Shown here: positions 38,186 to 47,535 of the stretch, one piece after another
How the letters are laid out: the number at the start of each line of letters is the position of its first letter
Numbering within the stretch: position 1 is the first letter of the stretch
Source of the DNA: Paulinella micropora
Lineage: Eukaryota; Cercozoa; Imbricatea; Euglyphida; Paulinellidae
Assembly (NCBI GenBank): GCA_019918135.1
Contig: WBZZ01003223.1
Coordinates: 122,001 to 186,000 of the forward strand
Direction: 5' to 3'
Length of the DNA stretch: 64,000 nucleotides
The notes under the pieces: generated by a model
The model's input: the letters and a program-made list of their open reading frames with translations, nothing else
The model's database searches: none
What the model was told of the DNA's origin: nothing
Position numbers and translations under genes: made by a program

Positions 38186-39390
38186 TCACGAAATGATGTC
38201 GGCGTCGTCGCTGCTACTTGCGTCGTCGTCGCTGCTAGCAGACAGTGCTACCGGCGCGCCGTCTGCCGCGTCGCCCAGCAGTTCGGGGTGTAGCGGCCAC
38301 ACCGAGCTCATCTCCGGGCAAAAGAGCTTGAAGCGCCGCGCGCTGCCGTCGGCATCTCTGGTGGTCTGGGTAGGGTCCAATCTCTTGTGCAGGTCGTCGG
38401 ACCAGCCAGGGGTTGCCACAACCCTCTGGAGCCAGGCCAAGGTAGTCTGCCCGGTAAACAGGCTTGCGTGGCCCAGGAGGTAAGCGCGGACGTCCTCGCC
38501 CCTCCAAGGATCTAGGATGCGTTGTGCCAACAGCATGGTTGCCTCATAGGTGCGCCGGCCAGAGCGACTGCGGCGGTTGCGAAGCTCTAGGGACACTTGC
38601 ACGAGGTGATCGAAGGGGCGCATGATCACGACGAGCCAGGGGGTGCCAACCTTCTTCTGGGACAGCTTGAAACAGGTGAGTTTAAAAGCAAAGTCAAGGT
38701 GCTCGTGGAGGTTGTACTTGTCGTCCAGCTCCTTGCCCAAATCGCGCAGGACCTCTGGCGGTAGCAGGCTGGCTTCCTGAGTGCGGTAAATCGCCCGGAA
38801 CTTGGGCAGCGCGGGGTGCGGCGGCGTGATTGATTGCACGTAGCGCGTAGCGTATTGCACGTCCAGGCCGTTGTCTCTGTTTTCTTCGTTCGGGTCCAGG
38901 CCCGTGTACAAGTACGAATCACAGTTGTCGTGAATCTTGACCTCTTCGCGCAGCCAGCGGACGGTTTCGTCGGCGACGCACCTGGAGACCTGCTCGTGGA
39001 TGTAGGCGCGTACTTCTTCTGCCGGCAGGCCCTTGGTCGTTCGACGGCGTGCGCGTAGCACCGTGACTGGCCGCTGCGGTTGGCCCACGGCGGTGGGTAG
39101 ACCATGGACGCGCAGCTCGACCTGCACGTATTTCTCCTGGCGGCAGGAAGAGACGCACAGGTCTGCCACACGACCGGCGCCGTTGAGGCCGTTGTTGAGG
39201 CGGTGGGTGAACGCGTCGAGCGGGAAGGTCCTGTCTGGTTCTCCGACGTTGTAGCCAGTGGACGCAACGTCTGGCAGGCTGGTAACCAGTGGCTGGTCGG
39301 CGGTCGGGGGTTTTCTGGGTCCGACAGCTTGGCGCGTTTGGCCACGGGCGAGGAAGGGGGGGTACACGCGTCGCGCTTGGCGGAGAGCAT
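38186..39390 (-). CDS. Unknown protein with an internally duplicated domain
   Basis: The main frame ends at 38186 with an acidic Ser/Asp tail (SSDDDASSSDDADIIS). Two halves resemble each other: EEVRAYIHEQVSRCVADETV ... LDPNEENRDNG, and EDVRAYLLGHASLFTGQTTL ... LDPTQTTRDADG, each preceded by a strand-rich segment (YVQVELRVHG; LVQVSLELRN). So the protein is an ancient tandem duplication of a domain of roughly 130-150 residues. The 5' end is unclear: an overlapping frame starting with ATG at 39390 has a Myc-like nuclear-localisation segment (PVAKRAKL) and then loses coding character, while the main frame is open further upstream without a clear ATG. It may be broken once near its start or spliced. 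Family unknown. Confidence 0.6.
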
Positions 39391-40102
39391 AAGGGAAGGC
39401 GGGGGGTATTAAAGTTTTGCACTGCACACAGACACAAGCCCAAAAAAAAGAAAATTGGAACGGAACACAAAAAAGCCTTGCACAAAAAGCCTTGCACAAA
39501 GGGCAAAGACACACATACTACAGCAAAGAGAAATGTAGAGAGAAATGGAGAGAGAAACAGAGAGAGAACTGTGGGCTTTGCATGCAGCCTTGAGGCATGT
39601 GAGAACAAATGAATGACTTTTCAGAAGCAAACGAGAGAAAGAGGGAAAGGCATAGAAAGCGAAAGGCCTGTTACACACACAACTATAACTTATACAAAAA
39701 GTCAAACCCCTCTCTACACACGCAGCTCAAGCACACACGTAGACACACCGTGACAGCCAGAGGCAGTGATGCCCTTACACAGAAATCCGAGAAACGGATT
39801 TTTATGCACACACACACACACAAAACAACACACACGCAAACCCAAGAAACACGTCTTTCTGTACACACACGCGACCCAAAAAACGACATTTGACACACAG
39901 CGCACACGAAACACGCCTTTCTGTACACATAACATGCAAACCACACACACACACACACATACAACGAAACCAAAGGCCTTACACACACACAAACAAACAA
40001 CCCGAAAGGAATCTTCCCTGGCACACACATACACACACACAACCGAGGAAAACAAACTTCTACGTACAACACACACACACAAACAAACACACACACACAC
40101 AC

Positions 40103-40230
40103 ACACACACGCAACCCCAAGATATCGTCCCTGGCACGCACATACACACACGCAACCCCAAGAAATCGTCCCTGGCACACACACACACACACACACACAC
40201 ACGCAACCCCAAGAAATCGTCCCTGGCACA
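40103..40230. repeat. Direct repeats of a GCAACCCCAAGA-type unit between CA tracts
   Basis: The sequence GCAACCCCAAGAAATCGTCC (first copy GATATCGTCC) followed by CTGGCACAC recurs three times at about 50-60-base spacing, separated by (CA)n. More degenerate relatives precede it (from about 39840). Confidence 0.8.
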
Positions 40231-40427
40231 CACACACACATATATACACACACATACACAACCCGAAAGAAAACATGTCCCTTTACACGCCATGCAACCA
40301 AGGAAAACAAACTTCTACCGCTCACACAAGCTGGGAAGGGGTTGTACCTTGGCGAAAGGGACGCACAACGATTGTAAGGGGTGCGATAGGAAGGGGGGGG
40401 CCGAATCTAAACCTCACATTGTGCAAA

Positions 40428-40595
40428 CCCAATGTTGGCAGCATTGAGCAAACCCAATGTTGGCCGAATTGGGCAAACCCAATGTTGGCAGCATTGAGCC
40501 AAACCTTAATCGAAGGGGGGGCCTTGCACCCCATTGGGGGCGCACAATGGGCTCGCCATTGCGCGAACCCAATGTTGGCAGCATTGGGCAAATCG
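40428..40595. repeat. Minisatellite with self-complementary CCCAATG/CATTGGG units
   Basis: Four units of ACCCAATGTTGGCAGCATTG type, roughly 31 bases apart, with one displaced to 40567. Each unit contains CCCAATG and a (near-)complementary CATTGGG or CATTGAG, so every unit can fold into a small hairpin. Confidence 0.85.
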
Positions 40596-40742
40596 AACGG
40601 GGGGGGCCTTACGGATTCCGCTCCCCCCTCCCCACCCCTCACGTCTGAATATGTGTTTGCGTGTGTGTTTGTGTGGAAAGGTTTGTTTTGATTGGTGTGT
40701 GTATAGATTGTCGACTCTGGGGGTGCCTGTGTGCGTGAGTAA

Positions 40743-40962
40743 GTGTGTGAATTGCGTGTGTGAATTGCGTGTGTGAATTGCGTGTGTGAATTGCGTGTGT
40801 GAATTGCGTGTGTGAATTGCGTGTGTGTGAATTGCGTGTGTGTGAATTGCGTGTGTGAATTGCGTGTGTGAATTGCGTGTGTGAATTGCGTGTGTGAATT
40901 GCGTGTGTGTGAATTGCGTGTGTGAATTGCGTGTGCTTGTCTGATTCGTGTGTGAATTGCGT
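40743..40962. repeat. 13-bp minisatellite, about 15 units
   Basis: The unit GTGTGTGAATTGC repeats 14-15 times with a few 15-base variants carrying an extra GT, and one interruption near 40936. Each unit contains the sequence GAATTGC. A single further unit occurs near 41030. Not CRISPR: no spacers. Confidence 0.95.
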
Positions 40963-41746
40963 GTTTGGTGCAAGATTATTGAAGTTTGTGTGTGTGTGCG
41001 CGCTATGTTGTCTGTGATTGACGTGTGTGAATTGCGTGTGTGTGTGTAAAGGTTTGTTGTTGATTTGGTGCGTGCATACAGTTTGTTGACGTTGGGTTGC
41101 GTGTGTGATTTTCAGTAAAGCTGTTTCTTCCTTTTTTCTCCTCCTAAGAATCGAGGTGCAAGTTTAATGCTTGGTACTGTACAGTCATTAAAAAGTCTGT
41201 CGACCGAGATTTGTCGAAATTCACCCAACCTGAATGAACGTATTGCGGTACAGATCTTTTTCTTTTGGCTGCCAGAGTGGAGGGCAGATGTACTCGTGCT
41301 ACCACTCTGTTGCACCCCTTCTTTTCGTGTGTGCCCGGGCATCGCCTCCCCCCTCCCCTTCCCGTCTGCGTTGGCTTGCTCCCCTTTCTCTCCCCCCCCC
41401 GCGCGACGGCTTCTGCGTGTTACGCCTTCCTGCTTTTTTAGTGTGCCCCGCTTTTAATATGAGCCAGTACTATTAATAAAAAAAGCAGTTGCAAGAAGCG
41501 CACACACGAAAGGAAAAACATGTCAACCAGGGACAACTCCCAGGCGCGCCCGAACAAGAAGCCCAGGACGGAAATGCAGCTGACCATCTGTGTGGTCTTT
41601 GCCTTGACTGCCCACCCGAGCAGCGCCAGGCCCGCGCTCCGTGCCACGCTGGCCCCCCGGACCCCGTGCGTTGGAAGGATGCTGTGTGCATCTACCGACC
41701 GCCTGGCCTTAACTTGGGCGCCAGAGAGACCCGTCTGCTGTGCGCC

Positions 41747-43048
41747 ATGCTGCTGAAACCGTCGTCACCTGTTAAGCTGGTGGTGATGCCCTCCGCTAGC
41801 GACAAGTCTGTCGACACCAAGCAAGAGCAGAAGGAGATCCAAGAGGTCGCGCGCAGACTGTTGGCCTACCTGCAGCGGTCCAAGCAGACGGCGCTGGCCC
41901 AGTATTCAGCTGTCACCCGCGTGCTGCACAAGCTGCGGCCCTGTCGCTGCTGCAGCTGTACCTCCTTGGAGCTAGCGCCGCCCAGCAATTCGGACCCCAA
42001 GAAAAACATGCTTGTGCTGCGCCAAGAATTCGAACAGCTCATGTGGCAGGAGCTGAGCCGGGACCTGACCAATCTGACACTTTCGAAAAACAACGCCACG
42101 CAGTTGTTCGAGCCCACAGCCCAGGATTTGATCGACGTCCAACTGGCCCTTTGGCGCTGGGGCCGGAACGGGCTCGACTCGGGCTTCGTGCTGAAGAAGA
42201 CCGCCGCCGCCCGGCAGAACAACGGGCACAGGGATGTTCCTGTCAAGCTGGAGGTCCACGGCCCTACTCAGGACGAGGGCCTCGTGATACGCCCTGCCGT
42301 TCGTCCGGAGGCCTATCTTTTTGATGACTTTGCGTCCGTGCCCGGCTTCAAGGTGCCGGCGGGCTTAGTAGTGACGGAAATGTCCATGAACTGTGAATAT
42401 AAAAAAGCCGGGTTTAAGGGATTCCTGGAGGAATGTCTCCGCACGTACCCGCGCCTTACTAGCCTCATGCTTGAAAACTGCGACAATCTGCCAGAGCGGG
42501 AGGCGGATTGGGAGATAGGCCGCACAGTCGACAGCGTGCTCAACCGCCTTGAGCTCGACATTGGTGGCCTACGGTCGCTAGCGTGGGTTTGGCCAGCCCG
42601 GGCCGCGGCCCCGACCGACTTCTTCCTGAAAGTCAGAGACACCAACAAGCTGTCCAGGGTTGAGCTGTGCTCGCGTAACGAACACCTTTCCCGGCGGGCC
42701 ACGCTCGAGATCCATGAACCTTTACTAGGGGCTTCCCAGACTATCGCCATCACACAGGCCCCGGGTTCCAAGGCGCTGCCGCCGCTCGTCATCAAGTTCA
42801 CCAACGAAACGGGTGTTCGGAACGACTTTGATGTTAAAGATACAAAGCACGATCGAGTTCTGGTGCTCCGAGGTTTGAGAACCCCGTCCATACAACTCGA
42901 GGGTGACGACGATTACGAAGAAATGCAGGTAGTAGATGTCCGGCTCGAAGACATCGGACAGCCCGTCCTTTTGAGGGCCAAGAACATGCGCCTGCGTCAT
43001 AATCGGGGTCGCCTAACGACAGACAACTGTGTGATTAGTGGCCCGTGA
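41747..43048 (+). CDS. Unknown protein with LRR-like segments
   Basis: The main frame is open from before 41520; its first ATG is at 41747, giving about 433 residues. It has a CRCCSC cluster, helical middle parts (EFEQLMWQELSRDLTNL) and a C-terminal half with LRR-like strands (YPRLTSLMLENCDNLPE, SVLNRLELDIGGLRSL, DRVLVLRGLRTPSI, MQVVDVRLEDIGQPVLL). An overlapping frame begins with ATG at 41520 and encodes a short basic N-terminus (MSTRDNSQARPNKKPRTEM) that resembles the basic leaders of the F-box proteins here. So the locus may start at 41520 and be broken once, or be spliced. AATAAA at 43180 follows the stop. Likely a distant member of the F-box/LRR group, without a visible F-box. Confidence 0.65.
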   Translation: MLLKPSSPVKLVVMPSASDKSVDTKQEQKEIQEVARRLLAYLQRSKQTALAQYSAVTRVLHKLRPCRCCSCTSLELAPPSNSDPKKNMLVLRQEFEQLMWQELSRDLTNLTLSKNNATQLFEPTAQDLIDVQLALWRWGRNGLDSGFVLKKTAAARQNNGHRDVPVKLEVHGPTQDEGLVIRPAVRPEAYLFDDFASVPGFKVPAGLVVTEMSMNCEYKKAGFKGFLEECLRTYPRLTSLMLENCDNLPEREADWEIGRTVDSVLNRLELDIGGLRSLAWVWPARAAAPTDFFLKVRDTNKLSRVELCSRNEHLSRRATLEIHEPLLGASQTIAITQAPGSKALPPLVIKFTNETGVRNDFDVKDTKHDRVLVLRGLRTPSIQLEGDDDYEEMQVVDVRLEDIGQPVLLRAKNMRLRHNRGRLTTDNCVISGP

Positions 43049-43192
43049 TTTTCAGCGCCCTACCCAGAAAAAACAAGCCTGCCCAAGGCACACGCCAGAA
43101 AAAGCCCCGAGGCAAAAAAACAAAGCGCTAGCAGGGAACAAACAACTGCCAGGGGAGGGCGCAGAAAATCAAGCAAGAAAATAAACTTTTTT

Positions 43193-43456
43193 TTAATGTA
43201 CAAAGAAAACAGCCCCCCCTCCTTTTGTTTCGTTAAAAGGCTTTTTCCTTTTTTCCAGAGGTGCCTTTTTTTTGAACAGACCCTCGCACCTTCTTTTTTT
43301 CCTGGGCCAGCGCGCTGGCACACGAGCAGAAAAACAAAAGAAATCCCCAAACGCCAGACTAAGAGAGCCGCTTTCCCCCACTTCTAGTTGCGCGCAAAGT
43401 GTGTCTTGTTGTAAGAGCTTCTGCTCTACCGCGTGCTGCAGCCTAAGTTCCGCCAT
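43193..43456 (-). CDS. Possible small basic protein, 87 aa
   Basis: ATG at 43456: MAELRLQHAVEQKLLQQDTL, a good amphipathic helix, then Lys/Arg-rich (RWPRKKRRCEG, PLEKRKKPF). Upstream on the coding strand are C-tracts (plus-strand G-runs near 43696-43718), as for other genes here. Weak evidence; could be non-coding. Confidence 0.3.
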   Translation of the reverse strand: MAELRLQHAVEQKLLQQDTLCAQLEVGESGSLSLAFGDFFCFSARVPARWPRKKRRCEGLFKKKAPLEKRKKPFNETKGGGAVFFVH

Positions 43457-43782
43457 TTCTTGGCTTTGAGTGTCTTGCCGGCTGCTCCGTCCTCTCCGCT
43501 CGCCAAAATCATGGGGGATTGGTTTTTGCCCCGGCCTGCGCAGGTTTTTGGGGGAGGTACCCAAAAGAGATCAGAGAAAGGAAACGAAAGGCACCCGGCC
43601 CCCCCCCCTCCCCCTTCGTTTCCACACCTACTCTTTTTTTTGTCGTGCGGCCCCCCCGCCCTTGGCTCACATTCTCGCGCCCTACCACAAAAGATGGGGG
43701 AAAGTGGGGGGGGGGGGGGTTTTGAGGCGGACGGGGCAGCTTTTTTTTGTTTCGTTTTTTTTTCTCTTTCGCAACCGATTGT

Positions 43783-45799
43783 TTATGAATCCACAGGTTT
43801 ACAGGCACGTGTTAGTGCTTGGTCCAGCGGGCCTGTGTATACTGAATCAAGTGGCAGTGCCAACAAGGCATTGTAGATATCCTCAGGCAAGTCAAATTGA
43901 GATCTGTGATCAGTAGGCAAGGTTAATTCCGGCAACAGGTAGAACAGCTCGGGCAAGACGGGCGCTACGGCCGCTCGAGAACCGGAGCTGTGGTACACGC
44001 CGTTCAGGAAGCCGCCGGCAGGATCTTTGGTGTCTTGGGTTTGGAACGCCTGGCCAAAGCCACTCAAGCCAGCCAGAGCTAGCAGCACGTCTTTTTTGTC
44101 CATCTCGTTGGTGCCGGCCGCCACTAGAAAGTTGCAAACAGTGCCGTACGTAGGGTGCCCGAGGCCGGGAAATGTTTGTACCAGCAACGGCAGGACGGGC
44201 AACACGTGGATGTAGGTCGCACCGTCGGTGACAACTTTCTGCAGGAAGCCGGCCAACGCACGGGCGTCTTGCGTTTGGAAGGCCTCGCTAAAGCCATGCA
44301 ATTTAGCCAGGGCTAGTAGCATGCCCGTCTTGTTCGTGGCGTTTGTGCGGGCGCCACTAGAAATTTGCAAACACCGCCGTACGTAGGGTGCCCGAGGCCG
44401 GGAAATGTTTGTACCAGCAACGGCAGGACGGGCAACACGTGGATGTAGGTCGCACCGTCGGTGACAACCTTCTGCAGGAAGCCGCCGGCCAACGTACGGG
44501 CGTCTTGTGTTTGGAAGGCCTCGCTAAAGCCACGCAATTCGGCCAGCGCTAGTAGCATGTCTCTCTTGTGCGTTTCGTGGATGCCGGGCGCCGCTAGAAA
44601 TCTGCAAACAGTGCCGTACTGGGGGTGCCCGAGGCCGGGGAATGTTCGTACTAGCAACGGCAGAACGGGCGAAACCGCGTCGCACACGAGCCTCCGGTGC
44701 AGATCCTCTGCAGGAAGCCTCTGGCACGGGCGTCCTGTGTTTGGAAGGCCTCGCTAAAGCCACGCAATTTAGCCAGCGCTAGTAGCATGTCTTCCTTTTC
44801 CGCCCGCTTGGCGTCGGGCGCCACTAGCCACTCGCAAACACTGTCGTACGCAGGGGGCCTGAGGGTTGGGAAGGTTTGTAGCAGCCACGGCAGCCACGGC
44901 AAAACAATGCTGTATTGCACGCCCTCGCTGATGATTCTCTGGAGAAACCCTCCCCTGACATCTGTCTGATCTTCCTGCCGGAAGATTGTACGAAAGCTGG
45001 GCATTGCTGCCAGGCCCCTCAGCGTCGTTTGTTTGCGGGCCTGTGATCTTCGAGAACCCAATTCTTCTTCGCATAAAAATCGATAAATGTCATCAAAGGC
45101 CTTGTCATGTCTTAGCGCCGGATGGTCCAAGAGATGCTTGGCTATTTCCAACCTGGTCTGTGTGCGGACATCTGTGTTGGGCGACAAAGCAATCAGCAGA
45201 ACGGAAACGTCGTCAGCGTACTGATTAGGGTCCGCACCGTCTCGTAGCGCGCTCGCCGGGGCAGCCTCCTGGCCACGATTGGCCAAGTGCCAAAGTACCG
45301 TCGCCCAGATGTGGTCCCAGTAATAAATTTCTTTGGTCCGCCAATCAATTTTCCACCCTTTTTGTAGTGCGCCGAGTATTCGGCTCTTGCTTTCGACCAT
45401 GGCCGGAAAGACAAGTTGGTTGGCCAGAACAGCACTCACGAATTTGCGGTTGGCCTTGTACCTGGCCTTCATAATTGGAACGTGAGCTATAGGTCTGGTA
45501 GAGCCAAAGATCGTCGCTAACCGCCACAGACACCTACTGCCTTGGGTGTCATCTTCTAAGATCGGGCCTAGGCTCTCGGCCACGAGTTTTTTTAGCTCTT
45601 GTTCGAAGTCACCTGCTCCGCCCGCCACGAGTTTGGCAAAAGACTTCTCTTTTTCCAGCAGAATTTGTGTCCCAGCTTGTAGGTGCGCAGCACATCGAGT
45701 GCAGGCTTTCTTCCTAGCGGGCTCCAAAATTTTCTTTAACTCAAGTTTCAAAAAGATCTCTTTTGCAAGGCCGCCACCGCTTTTTTTTCTTTGGTTCAA
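43783..45799 (-). pseudogene. Tandem helical-repeat protein (about two breaks)
   Basis: The N-terminal 250 residues (frame open from 45799, no ATG near the start; KEIFLKLELKKILEPARKK, CTRCAAH) are unique and helical. After that come about five repeats of 70-75 residues with the pattern LPLLVQTFPGLGHPTYG ... CKFLVA ... KRDMLLALAELRGFSEAF QTQDA ... GGFLQKVV. The repeats are nearly identical at DNA level (for example 44200-44340 and 44430-44570), so they expanded recently. They resemble HEAT/ARM or ankyrin-like solenoids in spirit but match no family I know. The gene lies in three overlapping frames and looks broken about twice. Its C-rich leader (G-run 45832-45843 on plus) is shared with the divergent F-box gene. 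Confidence 0.7.
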
Positions 45800-45979
45800 A
45801 GAGGGAAAAGGACACGGCCCTGCAGGACCGGGCGGGGGGGGGGGAGGCGGGGGCCTAACCTTGGGTGTGAGAAACGGGGGGAGGGGGTAGTGTGGGAACG
45901 TTTTGTGTTGGCTGCTAGGTCGATTGTTTTCTTACTTTTCTTTTCAAAGGTGTGGGGCGGGAAATAGCCGAGAAGGAAA
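45800..45979. promoter_or_regulatory. Divergent promoter region with G/C tracts
   Basis: Between the helical-repeat gene (-) and the F-box gene (+). Holds GGGCGGGGGGGGGGAGGCGG and GGGGGGAGGGGG runs, then an AT-rich segment. Such tracts may fold into G-quadruplexes on one strand. Confidence 0.5.
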
Positions 45980-47254
45980 ATGAGTGCTCGGCACCAGGAC
46001 AAAAAGCAAAAGTTAGAACGGGCCACCGGCGGGGCGGACACACTGCTTGAGCTACCATGCGACGTCTGGTCAGAGGTCCTGTCGTTGCTAGAGCTGTCAG
46101 ATGTTTGGGCGTGTGTGAGCAGTTGTCGGCGTGTCCGGCAGCATTTCGAAACCAGGAGCAAGATGTGGCAAGGACTACATTTCTCCCAAGGATTTGGCGA
46201 CTGGGAGCGCCGTGATCACCCCGCCCGAAAGCTCCTCAAGCGCTACGGACGGGTCTGGAGCCAGGCGGGAGTAAGGTTCCGCTACGTCGACCTGAGCGAG
46301 TTGCGCCAACTTGTGTTGATCAAGGGCATGCACTTCGAAGAAGTAGATCTTCTAGGCCTTGCGCAGAAAATCAATCGGGTCCTCGAGACGAAGCTCCCGG
46401 AAGACTTACACGCATTAAGCCTCCTGGGCAGCGTGCACGCCGACCATCTTACCCTGTACGACTGTTCTTTGAAGCTGGCGCACTGGCCCCAAGGCCTTGC
46501 GGGGATAGAGATCCGGTGCCCTCTGCTGCAAAGTTTTGATAGCAAACAGCTGCAACTGCCGCAGCTCCCGACGTTGCATTCGGTGGGTTTTCAAGTAAGA
46601 AATCCAGCAGGCCTAGCCTCGTCCGAACGGCTGTTCCAACAGCTCCTGCAAATGCCGCGGGAACTGCAGGAGCTAGAGCTCGAAGGTTGCGTGCCTGGCC
46701 CCGCGCAGTTGCGGCAGCTACTCGCGCGCTTCCGCAGTCTCAGGAAGCTCGGGCTGGTGGACAAGAACGGGACTAGCCCTATGGCCAACACAGATTTTGC
46801 TGGGTGCGCCAGCCTGCACGTGCTAGATGTATCGGGCTTCGCTTCGATAGGCGTCGGACTTTTAGCACGCTTGGACGGCGTGCGCGAGCTGTACCTCCGT
46901 GACTGTGGGTGGAATGTCGGCCCCGGCACGACCGACATTTCCCTGCCAGACTGCGCGCTACAAACTCTCTGGGTCGAGGGCCCGCGCTCTGTCATCTCCC
47001 TGAGGGACTTGCCCCCGCTGCGCCGGCTCCAGACCTTGATCCTGGACGATCTGCCGGCAGGGCAGACCATAGACCTAGGGCAGCTGGAGCTGTCAGAGCT
47101 GTCAGAGCTAAAGGAGCTCTCGGTTACCTTCAAGAGACCGATCTCCGTCACAAGCCCGGCACGTCTTTCTAATTATGATCTACTGCAACTCTTGCCCAAG
47201 CTTGAGGTCGTAACGTTTGCAAATGCCGCTTCAAAACCGCCATGCGTATCATGA
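45980..47254 (+). CDS. F-box / LRR protein
   Basis: 424 residues from ATG 45980 (MSARHQDKKQKLERATGG, a basic nuclear-localisation-like leader). The F-box is at about residues 22-65 (LLELPCDVWSEVLSLLELSD ... CVSSCRRVRQHFE), then LRRs: LHALSLLGSVHADHLTLYDC, ELQELELEGCVPGP, FRSLRKLGLVDKNG, LHVLDVSGFASIG, VRELYLRDCGWN, LQTLILDDLPAGQ, LKELSVTFKR. Expected role: SCF adaptor choosing a host substrate. The frame ends at 47254, but coding-like sequence (MKAWFERN, then GVELEFDCD and a stop at 47310) follows in another frame, so the 3' end may be altered. Confidence 0.85.
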   Translation: MSARHQDKKQKLERATGGADTLLELPCDVWSEVLSLLELSDVWACVSSCRRVRQHFETRSKMWQGLHFSQGFGDWERRDHPARKLLKRYGRVWSQAGVRFRYVDLSELRQLVLIKGMHFEEVDLLGLAQKINRVLETKLPEDLHALSLLGSVHADHLTLYDCSLKLAHWPQGLAGIEIRCPLLQSFDSKQLQLPQLPTLHSVGFQVRNPAGLASSERLFQQLLQMPRELQELELEGCVPGPAQLRQLLARFRSLRKLGLVDKNGTSPMANTDFAGCASLHVLDVSGFASIGVGLLARLDGVRELYLRDCGWNVGPGTTDISLPDCALQTLWVEGPRSVISLRDLPPLRRLQTLILDDLPAGQTIDLGQLELSELSELKELSVTFKRPISVTSPARLSNYDLLQLLPKLEVVTFANAASKPPCVS

Positions 47255-47535
47255 AAGCCTGGTTCGAACGCAACTTGTCCGGCGTTGAGCTCGAATTCGA
47301 CTGCGACTAAAAAAAAGCCAAGGAGGCGCGCACACTTTCATTTGACGATGAAAGAGAGACAAGAGAGTCGGGCGGTCGATACCTAGTCGAGAGGCCCTGC
47401 ACGACGAAAACAACAACAAAATTTGCACCCGCTTATAGTAAAATATTTTTTAAACTGGACTTTGACAAAACAAAGAGCTTTTTTATCCAAGACGTGGCCT
47501 TTTGTTTTCTGGGGCCGGGAGGAGAAGCAGGATTT
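47255..47535. other. Intergenic between convergent genes
   Basis: Coding-like sequence to 47310, then AT-rich DNA; no independent gene seen. Confidence 0.5.

Larger units (their letters stand above)
39415..41130. repeat. Gene-free block of CA/GT microsatellite and minisatellites
   Basis: About 1.7 kb. 39670-40330 has (CA)n tracts on the plus strand, interspersed with degenerate units containing GCAACCCCAAGAAATCGTCC. 40428-40595 has repeats of the AACCCAATGTTGGCAGCATT type, and 40743-40962 a 13-bp minisatellite; a further GT-rich tail follows to 41110. The base composition is skewed to CA on the left and GT on the right, so the two halves form loose inverted counterparts. All open frames here are translated repeats, not genes. 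It could be a replication origin, a nuclear-matrix or centromere-like segment, or just expanded microsatellite. Confidence 0.85.

Noticed and set aside
39683-40447. Long open frames of alternating Val/Cys or Thr/His in the CA/GT block
   Set aside because: They are translations of the dinucleotide repeat in every frame and have no protein-like composition.
40743-40962. Regular short repeats as a CRISPR array
   Set aside because: Units are contiguous 13-15-mers with no unique spacers, and no cas-like gene is near.
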